From positions 1-64,000 of the forward strand of contig JADYZV010000020.1 of the NCBI GenBank assembly GCA_020852965.1: DNA of 64,000 bases, in the 5' to 3' direction. This DNA comes from Pirellulaceae bacterium (GTDB lineage: Bacteria > Planctomycetota > Planctomycetia > Pirellulales > Pirellulaceae). A program made the position numbers and the translations under genes. How positions within the stretch are numbered: position 1 is the first letter of the stretch; each line of letters begins with the position of its first letter. The notes under the pieces were generated by a model. The model saw only the letters and a list, made by a program, of their open reading frames with translations. It had not been told where the DNA came from and ran no database searches. Below, piece by piece: positions 41,420-50,320 of this stretch.

Positions 41420-42832
41420 ATGCTCCCTATTCGCCTGTTCTTCGCATTGACTTTAACTTGTGGTGTGCACATTGCTGCTGCGGCTGAGCGCCCCAATATC
41501 ATCCTGGTCATGGCTGACGATATGGGCTGGGGGCAAACCGGCTACTACGATCATCCGATTCTTAAGACCCCAAATTTGGACGCGATGGCCGCCGGCGGTT
41601 TGCGATTGGATCGGTTCTATGCCGGTGCGCCAGTTTGCTCGCCGACTCGAGCTACCGTGCTGACAGGTCGCACCAACGATCGCTGTGGTGTCGAGTCGCA
41701 CGGATTCGCTTTGCGTCGGCAGGAACCGACTCTCCCGCAAGCCCTTCACAAGGCTGGCTACGTCACGGGCCACTTTGGCAAATGGCATCTCAATGGAATG
41801 CGAGGTCCCGGAGCGCCCATCTTTGCCTCGGATGATCACAATCCAGGTGAATTCGGCTTTGACATGTGGCTGTCGACGACGAATTTCTTCGATCGCAATC
41901 CAATCCTCAGTCGCAGAGGAAAGTTCGAAGAGTTCGCAGGCGATTCATCTGAGGTCATCGTCGACGAAACCTTAGAGTTCATAACTCAGCAAAGCCAAGC
42001 CAAGCAGCCTTTCTTTGCAGTCGTGTGGTATGGAACGCCGCACAGTCCGTGGATGGCCTCCGCCGCAGACCGGCAAGCGTTCGCGCACCTGGAGCAAAAT
42101 CACCAAAATCATTATGGCGAGTTGGTAGCGATGGACCGTAGCCTGGGAACGCTGCGCCAGGGACTGCGGAATTTGGAGATTGCCGACAACACGTTGGTGT
42201 GGTTCTGTAGCGACAATGGCGGCCTGGCCCAATTCGGCCCCGAGACCTTCGCTGGACTGCGCGGACATAAAGGAAATGTATACGAAGGTGGCTTACGCGT
42301 GCCTGCGATCATCGAGTGGCCGGCGCAGATCGAGCCGCGCGTTTCGAAGTTTCCCGCCTGCACGATGGATATCTTCCCGACGATCAGCCAGATCGTCCAC
42401 TTGGATCCAACGGAGATGTTGTCGCCGCAAGACGGAGTTAGCTTGCTGGACACGATCGATAACGAAACCATTTCTCGTTCCAAGCCGATTGGATTCCACT
42501 ATCAGAAGCAGTTGGCCTTCATCGATGGAGACTGGAAAATTCTTACCACCGATGCACCCGCAGGCCAGTTCGAACTGTACAACTTGGCCAATGACCCGAA
42601 CGAAACGCAGGACTTGTCCGAGTCCCAACCGGAACAATTCCAACGCATGCGGCAGTTGTTAGCCGAATGGAACCGCAGCGTGGAAGCGAGTGTGGTTGGA
42701 CTGGATTATCCCGAGCAGAAGGTCAGCGAGTCGGAACCGAAGTCCGCAGCGTGGTATGAGCTCGAACAATACAGACCGTTCCTGGAGGAATGGGAAAATC
42801 GCCCCGAGTACAAGCGATACCTCACCAGGTAA
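41420..42832 (+). CDS. Exported sulfatase
   Basis: A 470-residue type I sulfatase with a signal peptide (LFFALTLTCGVHIAAAA). Metal-binding NIILVMADDMGWGQTGYYD start. Modification motif CSPTRATVLTGR, whose Cys would be converted to formylglycine, then HFGKWHLNG and the later FCSDNGG metal site. All active-site elements are intact. The C-terminal subdomain (FELYNLANDPNETQDLSE) is complete. Probably desulfates algal or host polysaccharides in the periplasm, in line with the many sulfatases of planctomycetes. Confidence 0.94.
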   Translation: MLPIRLFFALTLTCGVHIAAAAERPNIILVMADDMGWGQTGYYDHPILKTPNLDAMAAGGLRLDRFYAGAPVCSPTRATVLTGRTNDRCGVESHGFALRRQEPTLPQALHKAGYVTGHFGKWHLNGMRGPGAPIFASDDHNPGEFGFDMWLSTTNFFDRNPILSRRGKFEEFAGDSSEVIVDETLEFITQQSQAKQPFFAVVWYGTPHSPWMASAADRQAFAHLEQNHQNHYGELVAMDRSLGTLRQGLRNLEIADNTLVWFCSDNGGLAQFGPETFAGLRGHKGNVYEGGLRVPAIIEWPAQIEPRVSKFPACTMDIFPTISQIVHLDPTEMLSPQDGVSLLDTIDNETISRSKPIGFHYQKQLAFIDGDWKILTTDAPAGQFELYNLANDPNETQDLSESQPEQFQRMRQLLAEWNRSVEASVVGLDYPEQKVSESEPKSAAWYELEQYRPFLEEWENRPEYKRYLTR

Positions 42833-42859
42833 GAAAGTGGCATAGGCTTCCAACGATGC

Positions 42860-45712
42860 TCATTGCGCGACGACGTTCAACCATATCGGACGACTGGTGG
42901 GGTTGCCCGCCGTACCGCTGCGCAGGTGGAATTGCCGTCGTCCAGGAGCTACCTTGGGGGCTGCGGTGATGAAGAACTCGCGCTGCGTCTGGCCTTCGGG
43001 GATGAGCAGGCCACTGAGCCCGATGTTGTCGACAAACGCCCCGTGCGGCAGATTGCGTCCGGAGTCTTCCTTACCCAACTCGATGCGACTCTCGGTTCCA
43101 TTCCGCTCGACGACTACACGAGCTGTGATGGTTTGCCCCGGCGCGATGGACAGTTCCTCCAGATCGACTATCGGATCTACGGCGGTAACCAAACGCAGTT
43201 GCACTTCCGTCATGTCTTCGATGGTGACTTTCAGTTTTTCTGTCAGCGCCCTGGTGATCGTCTGTTCGCCTGTTTGGGCCGTGGCGGTGAGGTTGACTTC
43301 AAACGTCTTTTGCTCTCCAAGCTTTTCGATGGCGGCGGCCGTCACGTACAGACAGCCCAACGCATTATTCTGTCCAGCTTCGATGATCAGCGGATTGGTA
43401 GCCATGACACCTTCTGGTAAGCCACTGAGCTCGATTGAAATCTCACCTTCGAGACCATCGATGCGCTGCGCAGCGACCGTCCATTCGCGTCCACTCTGGA
43501 CTGGCAGCTTGAGCTCGGTTCCAGTCAGGCTCAGTTGAAAATCGGGCTGCGGTGGACGAAGAGTTAATTGATACTTGTAATCGTCACCACCGAAGCCGCG
43601 CGCGTCACGAATGCGCAGGAAATAGTCCCCGGCTACGGGTGCGACAAAGGTCAACCTCGAGTCCTTGCCCAAACGCGCCAGCCCGTCGTCGTCATTCTGG
43701 TAAAAGATGGGGAACACAGGCAATCCGTTGGGCAATGGGACTTCATCCGTTGCCAGTTCGCGGACGATATAGGTCGTTTGCCCCAGCGCATGTGCCAGGG
43801 GGGTCGTGTCATAGTAGGCGTAGCGGTGTCCTGCACCTGGGTAGACTTTAAAGCCCGAGTCGGGGCCTCGCGGATAGAGCCACAGTCGGTTGACTTCACC
43901 GTTGGTGTATAGATACTCGTCCAACTCCATGTCTTCCCATTTGTGTAGACGGAAGTCATCACTGGTCGTGCTATCTTTGCCGCGAAAGGTAAAGTACGAA
44001 GCTCGCGTCGCTTGCAAACGAGTGCGCAGCACTGGCTCTCCCTGAGTGTCGAGGATATCGATACGGCTATCGAGTGGCGATTGCGTGCGGGCCGCATTGA
44101 CTTCAATGATCCACGTTTGGTCGGGGGTGGCGTGAAAGCGGAGCAAGTCTTGATCGGCAACGCCATCGGTCGCGGCGGCTATTGTGCCCGATACGACCGC
44201 AGCCGGCGAAATCGCCAGCGCATGCTCGGGTGAATTGTTCGGTTCACATTCGTCGTACTGCGTTGCTAAGCTGGAAGTCGTTTGATCAGCAACGGCTGGC
44301 GAGGGGGGCCGCTGGGTAGCTAATTCGGCAATCGTGGCTGTGTCCGTTTCTGTTGCTGGCGTTTCTGTTGCTGGCGCAGTGGCTGCTGCGGTCGAGCGCG
44401 ATGGCTGAGGACTGGTTAGTTTGAGCGGCAGGCGCAAGGCGTCAATCTGTACGACGGAGGCTCCGTCGAGCGATGCGCCGGGCAAACACAAACCGACCGG
44501 CACATCGCTTAGGTTGGCGACAGTCTCCAGTCCACTGATTTGTTTGAAATCCCAGAGTTTGACCGTTTTGTCCGTAGAGCTCGACAGCAAGCGCTGCTGG
44601 TCCACGAAAGCGAGCTGCACAATCTCTGCTTCATGTGCGTAGCGTGCGACTAGCAGCGGATTGATGGCGGGTTGATCGTGTGAAACGATTTGCCATTTGC
44701 GAATCTGTTTGTCGGTACCCGCGGCACAGACGAACTGACCGTCGGGACTGAAACGCACCGCTCGCTGCTCTCCTTCAGGTTGCCCGAGCGTATCGAGCCG
44801 CTCCCCATTTTCGACTCGCCAAATCTTTACCGTCTGATCGGCGCTAGCAGTAGCCAATAGTTGGCCACTCGGGTCGAAGTCGAGATCGTAGATGGCACCA
44901 TTATGTCCCGTCAGAGTGCGCACGATTTGACCGCTGGCAATATCCCACAAATGAATGCGGCGGTCGTAGCTGCCGGTCGCTAGCCAGCGCCCATCGGGGC
45001 TGGTAGCCGCACAGTAGATCGTATCGTCGTGACCAACAAACCGCTGCACGACAGTTCCTTGTTTGGCGTCGAGCAACAGAGCTTCGCCTCCCACGCCGGC
45101 GATCCCGCCACCGACGACGAGCCAATTCCCCGAAGGGCTCGGGCGGAGCGAATTGACTTTTCCAGCCAATCCGTCCGCAGTCCAGACCGGCGTCGCTTTG
45201 CCGCCGGCCATCAAGCGGACTTGCCCCAGCCCGCCGATCGCGAAAGCCGACTCGGTGACTTGGCAAGCGGCACCGACAAAATGGAATTTGGCAGGAGCTG
45301 GGCTCAGATTCGGTACGTCGAGGTGCAGTTGACTGGTTGGATCGGCTGACTCACCCAGGGCACCTTGTTCGATCCATTGCCGCAACAGCGCCAATTCCTC
45401 TGCAGTCGGCTGCGGTTCTTCGACGGGTGGCATGGCAGGTTCGGATTGGCCATTGAGCAATTGCCAGAGTCGGCTTTGTTCTAACTTTCCAGCGACTAAG
45501 ACTGGGCCGTCGGGCGTTCCTGCCATCAGCGTGGACCAGGACTTGGTCGAAAAATCTCCCTCGGGCTCCGCTCCGTCGTGGCAGCCCGAGCAGTATTGCT
45601 TCAGTACAGGAGCAACCTGCAAATAGGAAACCGGCGTTTGCTGGCCGCAGGCAGCCTTGGAAATCGCCAGCAAGATGACCAGGGAAACAGGAATTCGCTC
45701 GGCGAAAGTCAT
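42860..45712 (-). CDS. Exported cytochrome c / WD40 / PPC-domain protein
   Basis: A 950-residue planctomycete-type fusion. After a signal peptide (VSLVILLAISKAACGQ) comes a cytochrome c-like domain (VLKQYCSGCHDGAEPEGDFS, with the haem CxxCH). A WD40 propeller of six or more blades follows (GRWLATGSYDRRIHLWDIASGQ; GQLLATASADQTVKIWRVENGE; QFVCAAGTDKQIRKWQI; QQRLLSSSTDKTVKLWDF). Then a Thr/Ala-rich linker and PPC/DVUA-like beta domains (DEYLYTNGEVNRLWLYPRGPDSGFKVYPG; GDYFLRIRDARGFGGDDYKYQLTLRP). The exact role is unknown; a periplasmic electron-transfer scaffold is often assumed. ATG 45712 directly precedes the signal; an upstream ATG at 45811 would add an unusual second hydrophobic stretch. Confidence 0.87.
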   Translation of the reverse strand: MTFAERIPVSLVILLAISKAACGQQTPVSYLQVAPVLKQYCSGCHDGAEPEGDFSTKSWSTLMAGTPDGPVLVAGKLEQSRLWQLLNGQSEPAMPPVEEPQPTAEELALLRQWIEQGALGESADPTSQLHLDVPNLSPAPAKFHFVGAACQVTESAFAIGGLGQVRLMAGGKATPVWTADGLAGKVNSLRPSPSGNWLVVGGGIAGVGGEALLLDAKQGTVVQRFVGHDDTIYCAATSPDGRWLATGSYDRRIHLWDIASGQIVRTLTGHNGAIYDLDFDPSGQLLATASADQTVKIWRVENGERLDTLGQPEGEQRAVRFSPDGQFVCAAGTDKQIRKWQIVSHDQPAINPLLVARYAHEAEIVQLAFVDQQRLLSSSTDKTVKLWDFKQISGLETVANLSDVPVGLCLPGASLDGASVVQIDALRLPLKLTSPQPSRSTAAATAPATETPATETDTATIAELATQRPPSPAVADQTTSSLATQYDECEPNNSPEHALAISPAAVVSGTIAAATDGVADQDLLRFHATPDQTWIIEVNAARTQSPLDSRIDILDTQGEPVLRTRLQATRASYFTFRGKDSTTSDDFRLHKWEDMELDEYLYTNGEVNRLWLYPRGPDSGFKVYPGAGHRYAYYDTTPLAHALGQTTYIVRELATDEVPLPNGLPVFPIFYQNDDDGLARLGKDSRLTFVAPVAGDYFLRIRDARGFGGDDYKYQLTLRPPQPDFQLSLTGTELKLPVQSGREWTVAAQRIDGLEGEISIELSGLPEGVMATNPLIIEAGQNNALGCLYVTAAAIEKLGEQKTFEVNLTATAQTGEQTITRALTEKLKVTIEDMTEVQLRLVTAVDPIVDLEELSIAPGQTITARVVVERNGTESRIELGKEDSGRNLPHGAFVDNIGLSGLLIPEGQTQREFFITAAPKVAPGRRQFHLRSGTAGNPTSRPIWLNVVAQ

Positions 45713-46077
45713 GGCGAAACAGGCTTCATGTGCATAGTAGAAAAAAATGAAGGCGGCCATTGCCAGCGCTCGCCGCCGAGAAGTGCTTTTTATTCTAATA
45801 ACAATTTGCACCGAATTGTTTGTAAGAGCGGGAGATTATTGCACTAGTGGCGTGTAGTATTTATGGTTTGGAACGAGCGTTTGGGCGTTGGCCACAGTGG
45901 GGCTCTTGCCTCAGAGCCTGCAAGACAGGCGGACCTGACTTCGCTCGTAATCCGAAGCTACTTTTCCTAAGCACGCTGCCAAGCTCGTTTTTTTTGCTAT
46001 ACTTTTTACCCTATCGGCAGCCATCGAGTTGCTCTGGTTCGTCCCCCACGTCAATGCACTTGCGAGCTTTCCATCGA
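45713..46077. other. Spacer without recognised gene
   Basis: Lies between divergent genes and must hold both promoters. I see no repeat of the families listed here and no convincing ORF. Confidence 0.35.
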
Positions 46078-47004
46078 ATGACCAATCGTACTTTTCACGG
46101 CATTGTCCCCCCCATGGTCACCCCCCTCAGCGACCGCGATGCGCTCGATGTGGAAGGATTGCAGCGATTGGTCGAGCACTTGATCGTTGGCGGCGTGCAT
46201 GGCATTTTCATTCTTGGGACCACGGGCGAGGCACCCAGCCTGAGCTATCGCTTGCGACGCGAGCTCATTAATCGCGTCTGCCAACAGGTCGGAGCACGAG
46301 TGCCGGTGCTGGTGGGCATTACCGATACCTCGTTCGTCGAATCGGTCCACTTGGCCAACCATGCTGCCGAGTCGGGGGCGGCCGCGGTTGTGCTTTCGAC
46401 CCCCTACTATTTCCCCGCCGGGCAAACCGAGCTGGCGCGATATGTCGGCAACTTGACTCCACAATTGCCCCTGCCACTGATGCTGTACAACATGCCCAGC
46501 CTGACCAAGGTCTGGTTCGAGTTGGAGACCCTAAAGGAACTGGCCGAGCTCGAGCAGATTGTCGGTATCAAGGACAGCAGCGGCGATATGGAGTACTTTG
46601 GGAAGCTAATGAGTCTGCGCGATATTCGCCCCGATTGGTCGATCATGCTCGGGCCCGAAGCGCTAATCCCTGAAGCGATGGCATTGGGTGGCGATGGTGC
46701 GGTTACTGGCGGTGCGAATGTGTTCCCCACCCTGTTCGTCCAGTGCTACCTGGCGTCTGTCGAAGGTGACAGTCAGCGAGTGCGCGAACTGCGCCAAACG
46801 ATCAATGATTTCCAGGGCATCTACGAAATCGGCAAGTACGCATCGCGTTACATCAAAGCCACCAAGTGCGCCATGTCGCTGCAAGGGATTTGCGATGACT
46901 TCTTGGCTGAACCCTTCGATCGCTTCCACGCCCCCGAACGCGCTCGGGTGCAAGCTATTCTGGAAACGATCGAACAGCGCGTTCCCCAGATGAAGCTTGC
47001 GTAA
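46078..47004 (+). CDS. Dihydrodipicolinate synthase / N-acetylneuraminate lyase family aldolase
   Basis: A 308-residue class I aldolase of the DapA family. Motifs: [42 protein letters not shown] (substrate carboxylate site), [27 protein letters not shown] with the catalytic Tyr, and [13 protein letters not shown] with the Schiff-base Lys. The neighbours (MFS transporter, sugar isomerase) suggest a catabolic aldolase rather than lysine synthesis, but this is inference. ATG 46078 (MTNRTFHG) is the natural start; the upstream frame has no family match. Three PR-A copies follow the stop. Confidence 0.88.
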   Translation: MTNRTFHGIVPPMVTPLSDRDALDVEGLQRLVEHLIVGGVHGIFILGTTGEAPSLSYRLRRELINRVCQQVGARVPVLVGITDTSFVESVHLANHAAESGAAAVVLSTPYYFPAGQTELARYVGNLTPQLPLPLMLYNMPSLTKVWFELETLKELAELEQIVGIKDSSGDMEYFGKLMSLRDIRPDWSIMLGPEALIPEAMALGGDGAVTGGANVFPTLFVQCYLASVEGDSQRVRELRQTINDFQGIYEIGKYASRYIKATKCAMSLQGICDDFLAEPFDRFHAPERARVQAILETIEQRVPQMKLA

Positions 47005-47025
47005 CGCACGCATTGCAATGCACAG

Positions 47026-47132
47026 CCGACGCGGGGCGTCGGACCATATTGGTTGGCGAAGTAAAACCGACGCGGAGCGTCGGGCCACATTGGTTGGCGA
47101 AGTAAAACCGATGCGGAGCGTCGGGCCACATT
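47026..47132 (-). repeat. Three PR-A copies, 41-bp intergenic array
   Basis: Copies at 47026-47050, 47067-47091 and 47108-47132, with the spacer TGGTTGGCGAAGTAAAA between them. The 41-bp period is not a multiple of three, unlike the arrays inside genes. Confidence 0.93.
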
Positions 47133-47269
47133 GGGCAGCGTGCCACTTTACTATCCCGATTCGCTGTAACCATTCACGAGCTGGCTGGTTTGTTGATCAC
47201 GAAGAACACGAAAAGCTGGTCCTGCTCTTCTTGAATTGTGTAATACACCTGCGGTTTCATCTTCGAAAT

Positions 47270-47450
47270 CTGTTAGTGGGCGATTCGTTTGTATTGCTCT
47301 TTGTAAACCTCGAATATCGCTTCCATGATTTTGTAGCTTTCGTCTGTGAACAATATTTCAGTATGGCCCTTTCCCGCGTTGCTGGACCAGCAAGAACACT
47401 GGGAAAGATTTTCTCGTGTACTTCGTGTACTTCGTGTGTTTCGTGGTTAA
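47270..47450 (-). pseudogene. GxxExxY-family gene remnant
   Basis: On the reverse strand NHETHEVHEVHE is read near 47450-47411. In a shifted frame, TEILFTDESYKIMEAIFEV then YKEQYKRIAH follows and stops (47362-47281). That is the N-terminus of the GxxExxY protein family, which often begins with NHExHExHE-like repeats. The GxxExxY motif itself and the rest are missing, and a frameshift separates the two parts. Confidence 0.55.
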
Positions 47451-47496
47451 TACATCTCGCAATCCTCTAAGTTCGAGAACGGTTTCGATTCGCACT

Positions 47497-48684
47497 ATGT
47501 CGCTTTCCAGCAAGATTTTGACCGCTGGTGCCTTTCTTGCTTTTTTTGCGTTCGGCTTTGTCGACAATCTCAAAGGCCCACTGCTGCCGGAGATCCTACG
47601 AGTCGAAAAGATGAGTTACGCACAGGGCGGCACATTTTTCCTTGCCGCCTACATCGGCTTTATCGTCGCTACGCTCGCCTCGGGGGTATTGGCGGATGTG
47701 CTAAGCAATCGGCGCGTATTGCTGCTGTCAGCCATCTGTCTGCTGGCTGGCGCAGGTGGGCTCAACGCAACCGATTCACTCCTGCTGCTGAATTTGTTTA
47801 TGGCAATTATCGGTATCGGCTTGGGTGGAATCGAAGTCGGTGCGAATGGTTTGATGGTCGAACTGCATAGCGCACAGCGAGCGCGCTATCTCAATCTGCT
47901 GGCAACCTTTCACGGGGTCGGCTCCCTACTGGTTCCGCTGGTGGCCGCGTGGTTGATCGCCGTACCGCTCGCATGGCCACAGATATATCTCTGCACAGCG
48001 GTCTTGGCGATTCCGTTGATCGGCATCTTCACATTGACCAGCCAGGCGGTTGCCGGCAAGCCGCCGGATGGTGCGACGGGCTGGAGTTGGCGTGAACTGA
48101 TGCAAGTCGGCTTTACATGGCGTATGTGCTGGTTCTACGTCTTGATCTGCGCCTACGTCGCGATTGAATTGGGAGTGGCCGCCTGGTTGGTTGAGTACCT
48201 GCAATCGGAGCTTCAGTTGGGAGTTTCGCAGAGCTCATTCTATCTATCGGGCTACTTTGCGATGATCATGCTCGGGCGTTTTTTTGGGAGCTGGTGGGTC
48301 GAGCGCGTGGGCTACTTGCGCATGATTGCGATGGCGCTCGTTGGCGCACTGGCATGTCTGGCTGCGGGGCTATTCGGGCCCGCCGAGTGGAGGCTACTGC
48401 TGCCGATCTCGGGGCTATTCATGTCGATTATATTTCCTACCGTGGCGGCCGCAGTGGCTGCCGCCCACCCATCGAACGTCGGCTCGATATTTGGAATTCT
48501 GTTTACCTTCGGTGGCGTCGGTGGAGCGCTCGGCCCCTGGGTCATTGGACTCGTCAGCCAAGTCTACGGGCTGCGTTGGGGACTCGCTTCGACACTTGCA
48601 TTCGGGATTATCGCGCTCATCGCAGTGGTGATTCTCTGGCGTCCCCAGCCTCGCAACATGGCGACGGCAACTGGCCACAACTAG
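47497..48684 (+). CDS. Major facilitator superfamily transporter
   Basis: A 395-residue inner-membrane transporter with twelve hydrophobic segments, beginning SSKILTAGAFLAFFAFGFVDNLKGPLLPEIL. The MFS loop is near LASGVLADVLSNRRVLL. The first half includes GIGLGGIEVGANGLMVEL and the second half YLSGYFAMIMLGRFFGSWWVERVGYLRM. The pattern resembles fucose/glucose-type sugar permeases (FucP/GlcP-like). With an aldolase upstream and a sugar isomerase convergent downstream, sugar or sugar-acid uptake is plausible; the substrate is unknown. Confidence 0.82.
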   Translation: MSLSSKILTAGAFLAFFAFGFVDNLKGPLLPEILRVEKMSYAQGGTFFLAAYIGFIVATLASGVLADVLSNRRVLLLSAICLLAGAGGLNATDSLLLLNLFMAIIGIGLGGIEVGANGLMVELHSAQRARYLNLLATFHGVGSLLVPLVAAWLIAVPLAWPQIYLCTAVLAIPLIGIFTLTSQAVAGKPPDGATGWSWRELMQVGFTWRMCWFYVLICAYVAIELGVAAWLVEYLQSELQLGVSQSSFYLSGYFAMIMLGRFFGSWWVERVGYLRMIAMALVGALACLAAGLFGPAEWRLLLPISGLFMSIIFPTVAAAVAAAHPSNVGSIFGILFTFGGVGGALGPWVIGLVSQVYGLRWGLASTLAFGIIALIAVVILWRPQPRNMATATGHN

Positions 48685-48685
48685 C

Positions 48686-49597
48686 TCACGACCGCCCAGA
48701 CAAATATTCTCGCGCGAGGTTGACTTCCGCAGTCACTTCCTGAGCGGTTTCTAAAATCGGTATCCCACGAGGGAAAGGGTGCATGAAAATCTCAGTCCAA
48801 CCACGATAGTCCACTTCCGCGAGCGCTTTGAGCAGCGCGGAAAAATCGAGAGTCCCGCGACCGGGCATTTGCAGTAGCTCTTGCTCCTTGGGCTGCCGCG
48901 TCGTGCTGCCCACTCCATGCTGCCAAGCATAAAAAACCTCTAGCGCTGGTGCGCAATCGCGTATCAAGCTCGCGAGCAATTCCGCATCTTGTGGCAAGTG
49001 ATAGGGGGCGAGAGCAATCTTCAGGCGTGGGGAAACAGCGAACTCGGCGAACCATTTCAACGAATCAGGCGTGTCGATCAAACTCTTGGCGTGGTTCTCG
49101 ATAGCGATCGTCACTGCCGCCTCCTCGGCTACTTCCAAATGCGGTTTCATCTTTTCCACGAAGTCGCGCACCGCCGTTTTGAGTTCTGCTGCTTCGAGTT
49201 GGTAGGGGCCGGCAGCACCAGTCACCAAAGTATGACATCCCAGTCGTTGAGCCAGTCGCATTTCGTCACGTAGTCCGAAAGGTCCCAGCGGGTATTGCGT
49301 GATGCAACCCAGTTGCACATGGTGCGCGGACAGCATCGACGCAAATTGGTCTTCTCCCAGTTCTTCCAACTGTTCCCGTTGATTGCCATGAATCTTGGGC
49401 CAAATATCGATCGCCGTGGCTCCCGTCTTGCGCACTTCGGGCAAGATCTCTGCGAGCGGCATATAGCCATACAAGCTCGACGCTAGCAGGTAATTGGGCT
49501 TGAAGGGTATAACTTCGGAAGCCGCATTGGCTGAGTCCGCAAACGCCAGGCTGGTCATCGCAGCCGCCGATAACTTATGGAATTGTCTTCTATGCAT
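48686..49597 (-). CDS. Exported sugar phosphate isomerase/epimerase-like TIM barrel protein
   Basis: A 303-residue protein of the xylose-isomerase-like TIM-barrel family. It has a leader (MHRRQFHKLSAAAMTSLAFADSANA) with a weak Tat-like RRQF start. Barrel strands: ATAIDIWPKIHG, HHVQLGCITQYPLG, CHTLVTGAAGP, VTIAIENHAKSLIDTPDSLKWF (substrate/metal site Glu), LKIALAPYHLPQDAELL, LEVFYAWQHG and GWTEIFMHPFPRG. Exported members are frequent in planctomycetes. It ends two bases after the MFS gene's stop on the other strand and abuts a sulfatase pseudogene upstream. Confidence 0.82.
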   Translation of the reverse strand: MHRRQFHKLSAAAMTSLAFADSANAASEVIPFKPNYLLASSLYGYMPLAEILPEVRKTGATAIDIWPKIHGNQREQLEELGEDQFASMLSAHHVQLGCITQYPLGPFGLRDEMRLAQRLGCHTLVTGAAGPYQLEAAELKTAVRDFVEKMKPHLEVAEEAAVTIAIENHAKSLIDTPDSLKWFAEFAVSPRLKIALAPYHLPQDAELLASLIRDCAPALEVFYAWQHGVGSTTRQPKEQELLQMPGRGTLDFSALLKALAEVDYRGWTEIFMHPFPRGIPILETAQEVTAEVNLAREYLSGRS

Positions 49598-50200
49598 CAG
49601 TTTGGCTTGGAGGAGATGTGAAGCAGGGGGTCGTCCATGGAACGCATGATCGTCCGCATGTCAGCTTTCAATTCGTTGAGTGTTCGAGCAAGTTCGGTAA
49701 CTTGGCTCAAGTCATGCAACTCGAGCGGATCGTGCTTGAGATTGTACATTTCATATTTGCCCGCGGCGGGGTAGTGGATGAGCTTCATGTCGCCGCGGCG
49801 AACCATCCGCTGTTTGCCTTGTTCGTACGCGCCGTAGATGAGCTCATATTGTTGCGTGCTCTCGCCTCGGATGAGTGGCAGTAGACTTTTGAATTCGACG
49901 TGCTCGGACTGTGGTACCTGGGCTCACTCGAGCGCTGTGGCGACGAAGTCTTGAACGTAGACAGGCGTGTCGATCCGCTTTCCAGCGGGGATATCGGGGC
50001 CGACTACGATCAGCGGTGCTTTGAGGCTGTGCTCGTACATGTTCTGCTTACCCAATCGTATCGAAACTCTGATCGTCGGCCAACAGTAGCAGAATGTTAG
50101 GGTGTGGCTGCGATGCTTCTTGCGACCAACCGGGGGCGAGCGAGTGAATCGAAAGCAGGGTTAACCATACCATCACGTGCGTATAGCGCAATGACTTCAC
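49597..50200 (-). pseudogene. Sulfatase pseudogene with internal deletion and nonsense codon
   Basis: Start: a GTG at 50200, then signal-like MVWLTLLSIHSLAPGWSQ, then the sulfatase N-terminus HPNILLLLADDQSFDTIG, stop. One frame over, GKQNMYEHSLKAPLIVVGPD and IPAGKRIDTPVYVQDFVATALE continue the downstream half of the family, then TGA, then in the same frame VPQSEHVEFKSLLPLIRGE through to GDMKLIHYPAAGKYEMYNLKHDPLELHDLSQ and the C-terminus. The middle with the catalytic Cys is deleted, and a stop splits the rest. Confidence 0.88.
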
Positions 50201-50320
50201 TAGTTGGCTTCCTTGTATTTACCTAGTTGTTCGAAGGGTCCGCGGCGATTCGCCGCCCGGCTTGTAAAATTCGCAGTTCCACCGTTTTGGAGATTGGAAG
50301 TTGGGAGGCTATCTAAGCAT

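Noticed and set aside
42863-43538. Forward frames opposite the cytochrome/WD40 gene
   Set aside because: Antisense shadows without motifs or start signals.
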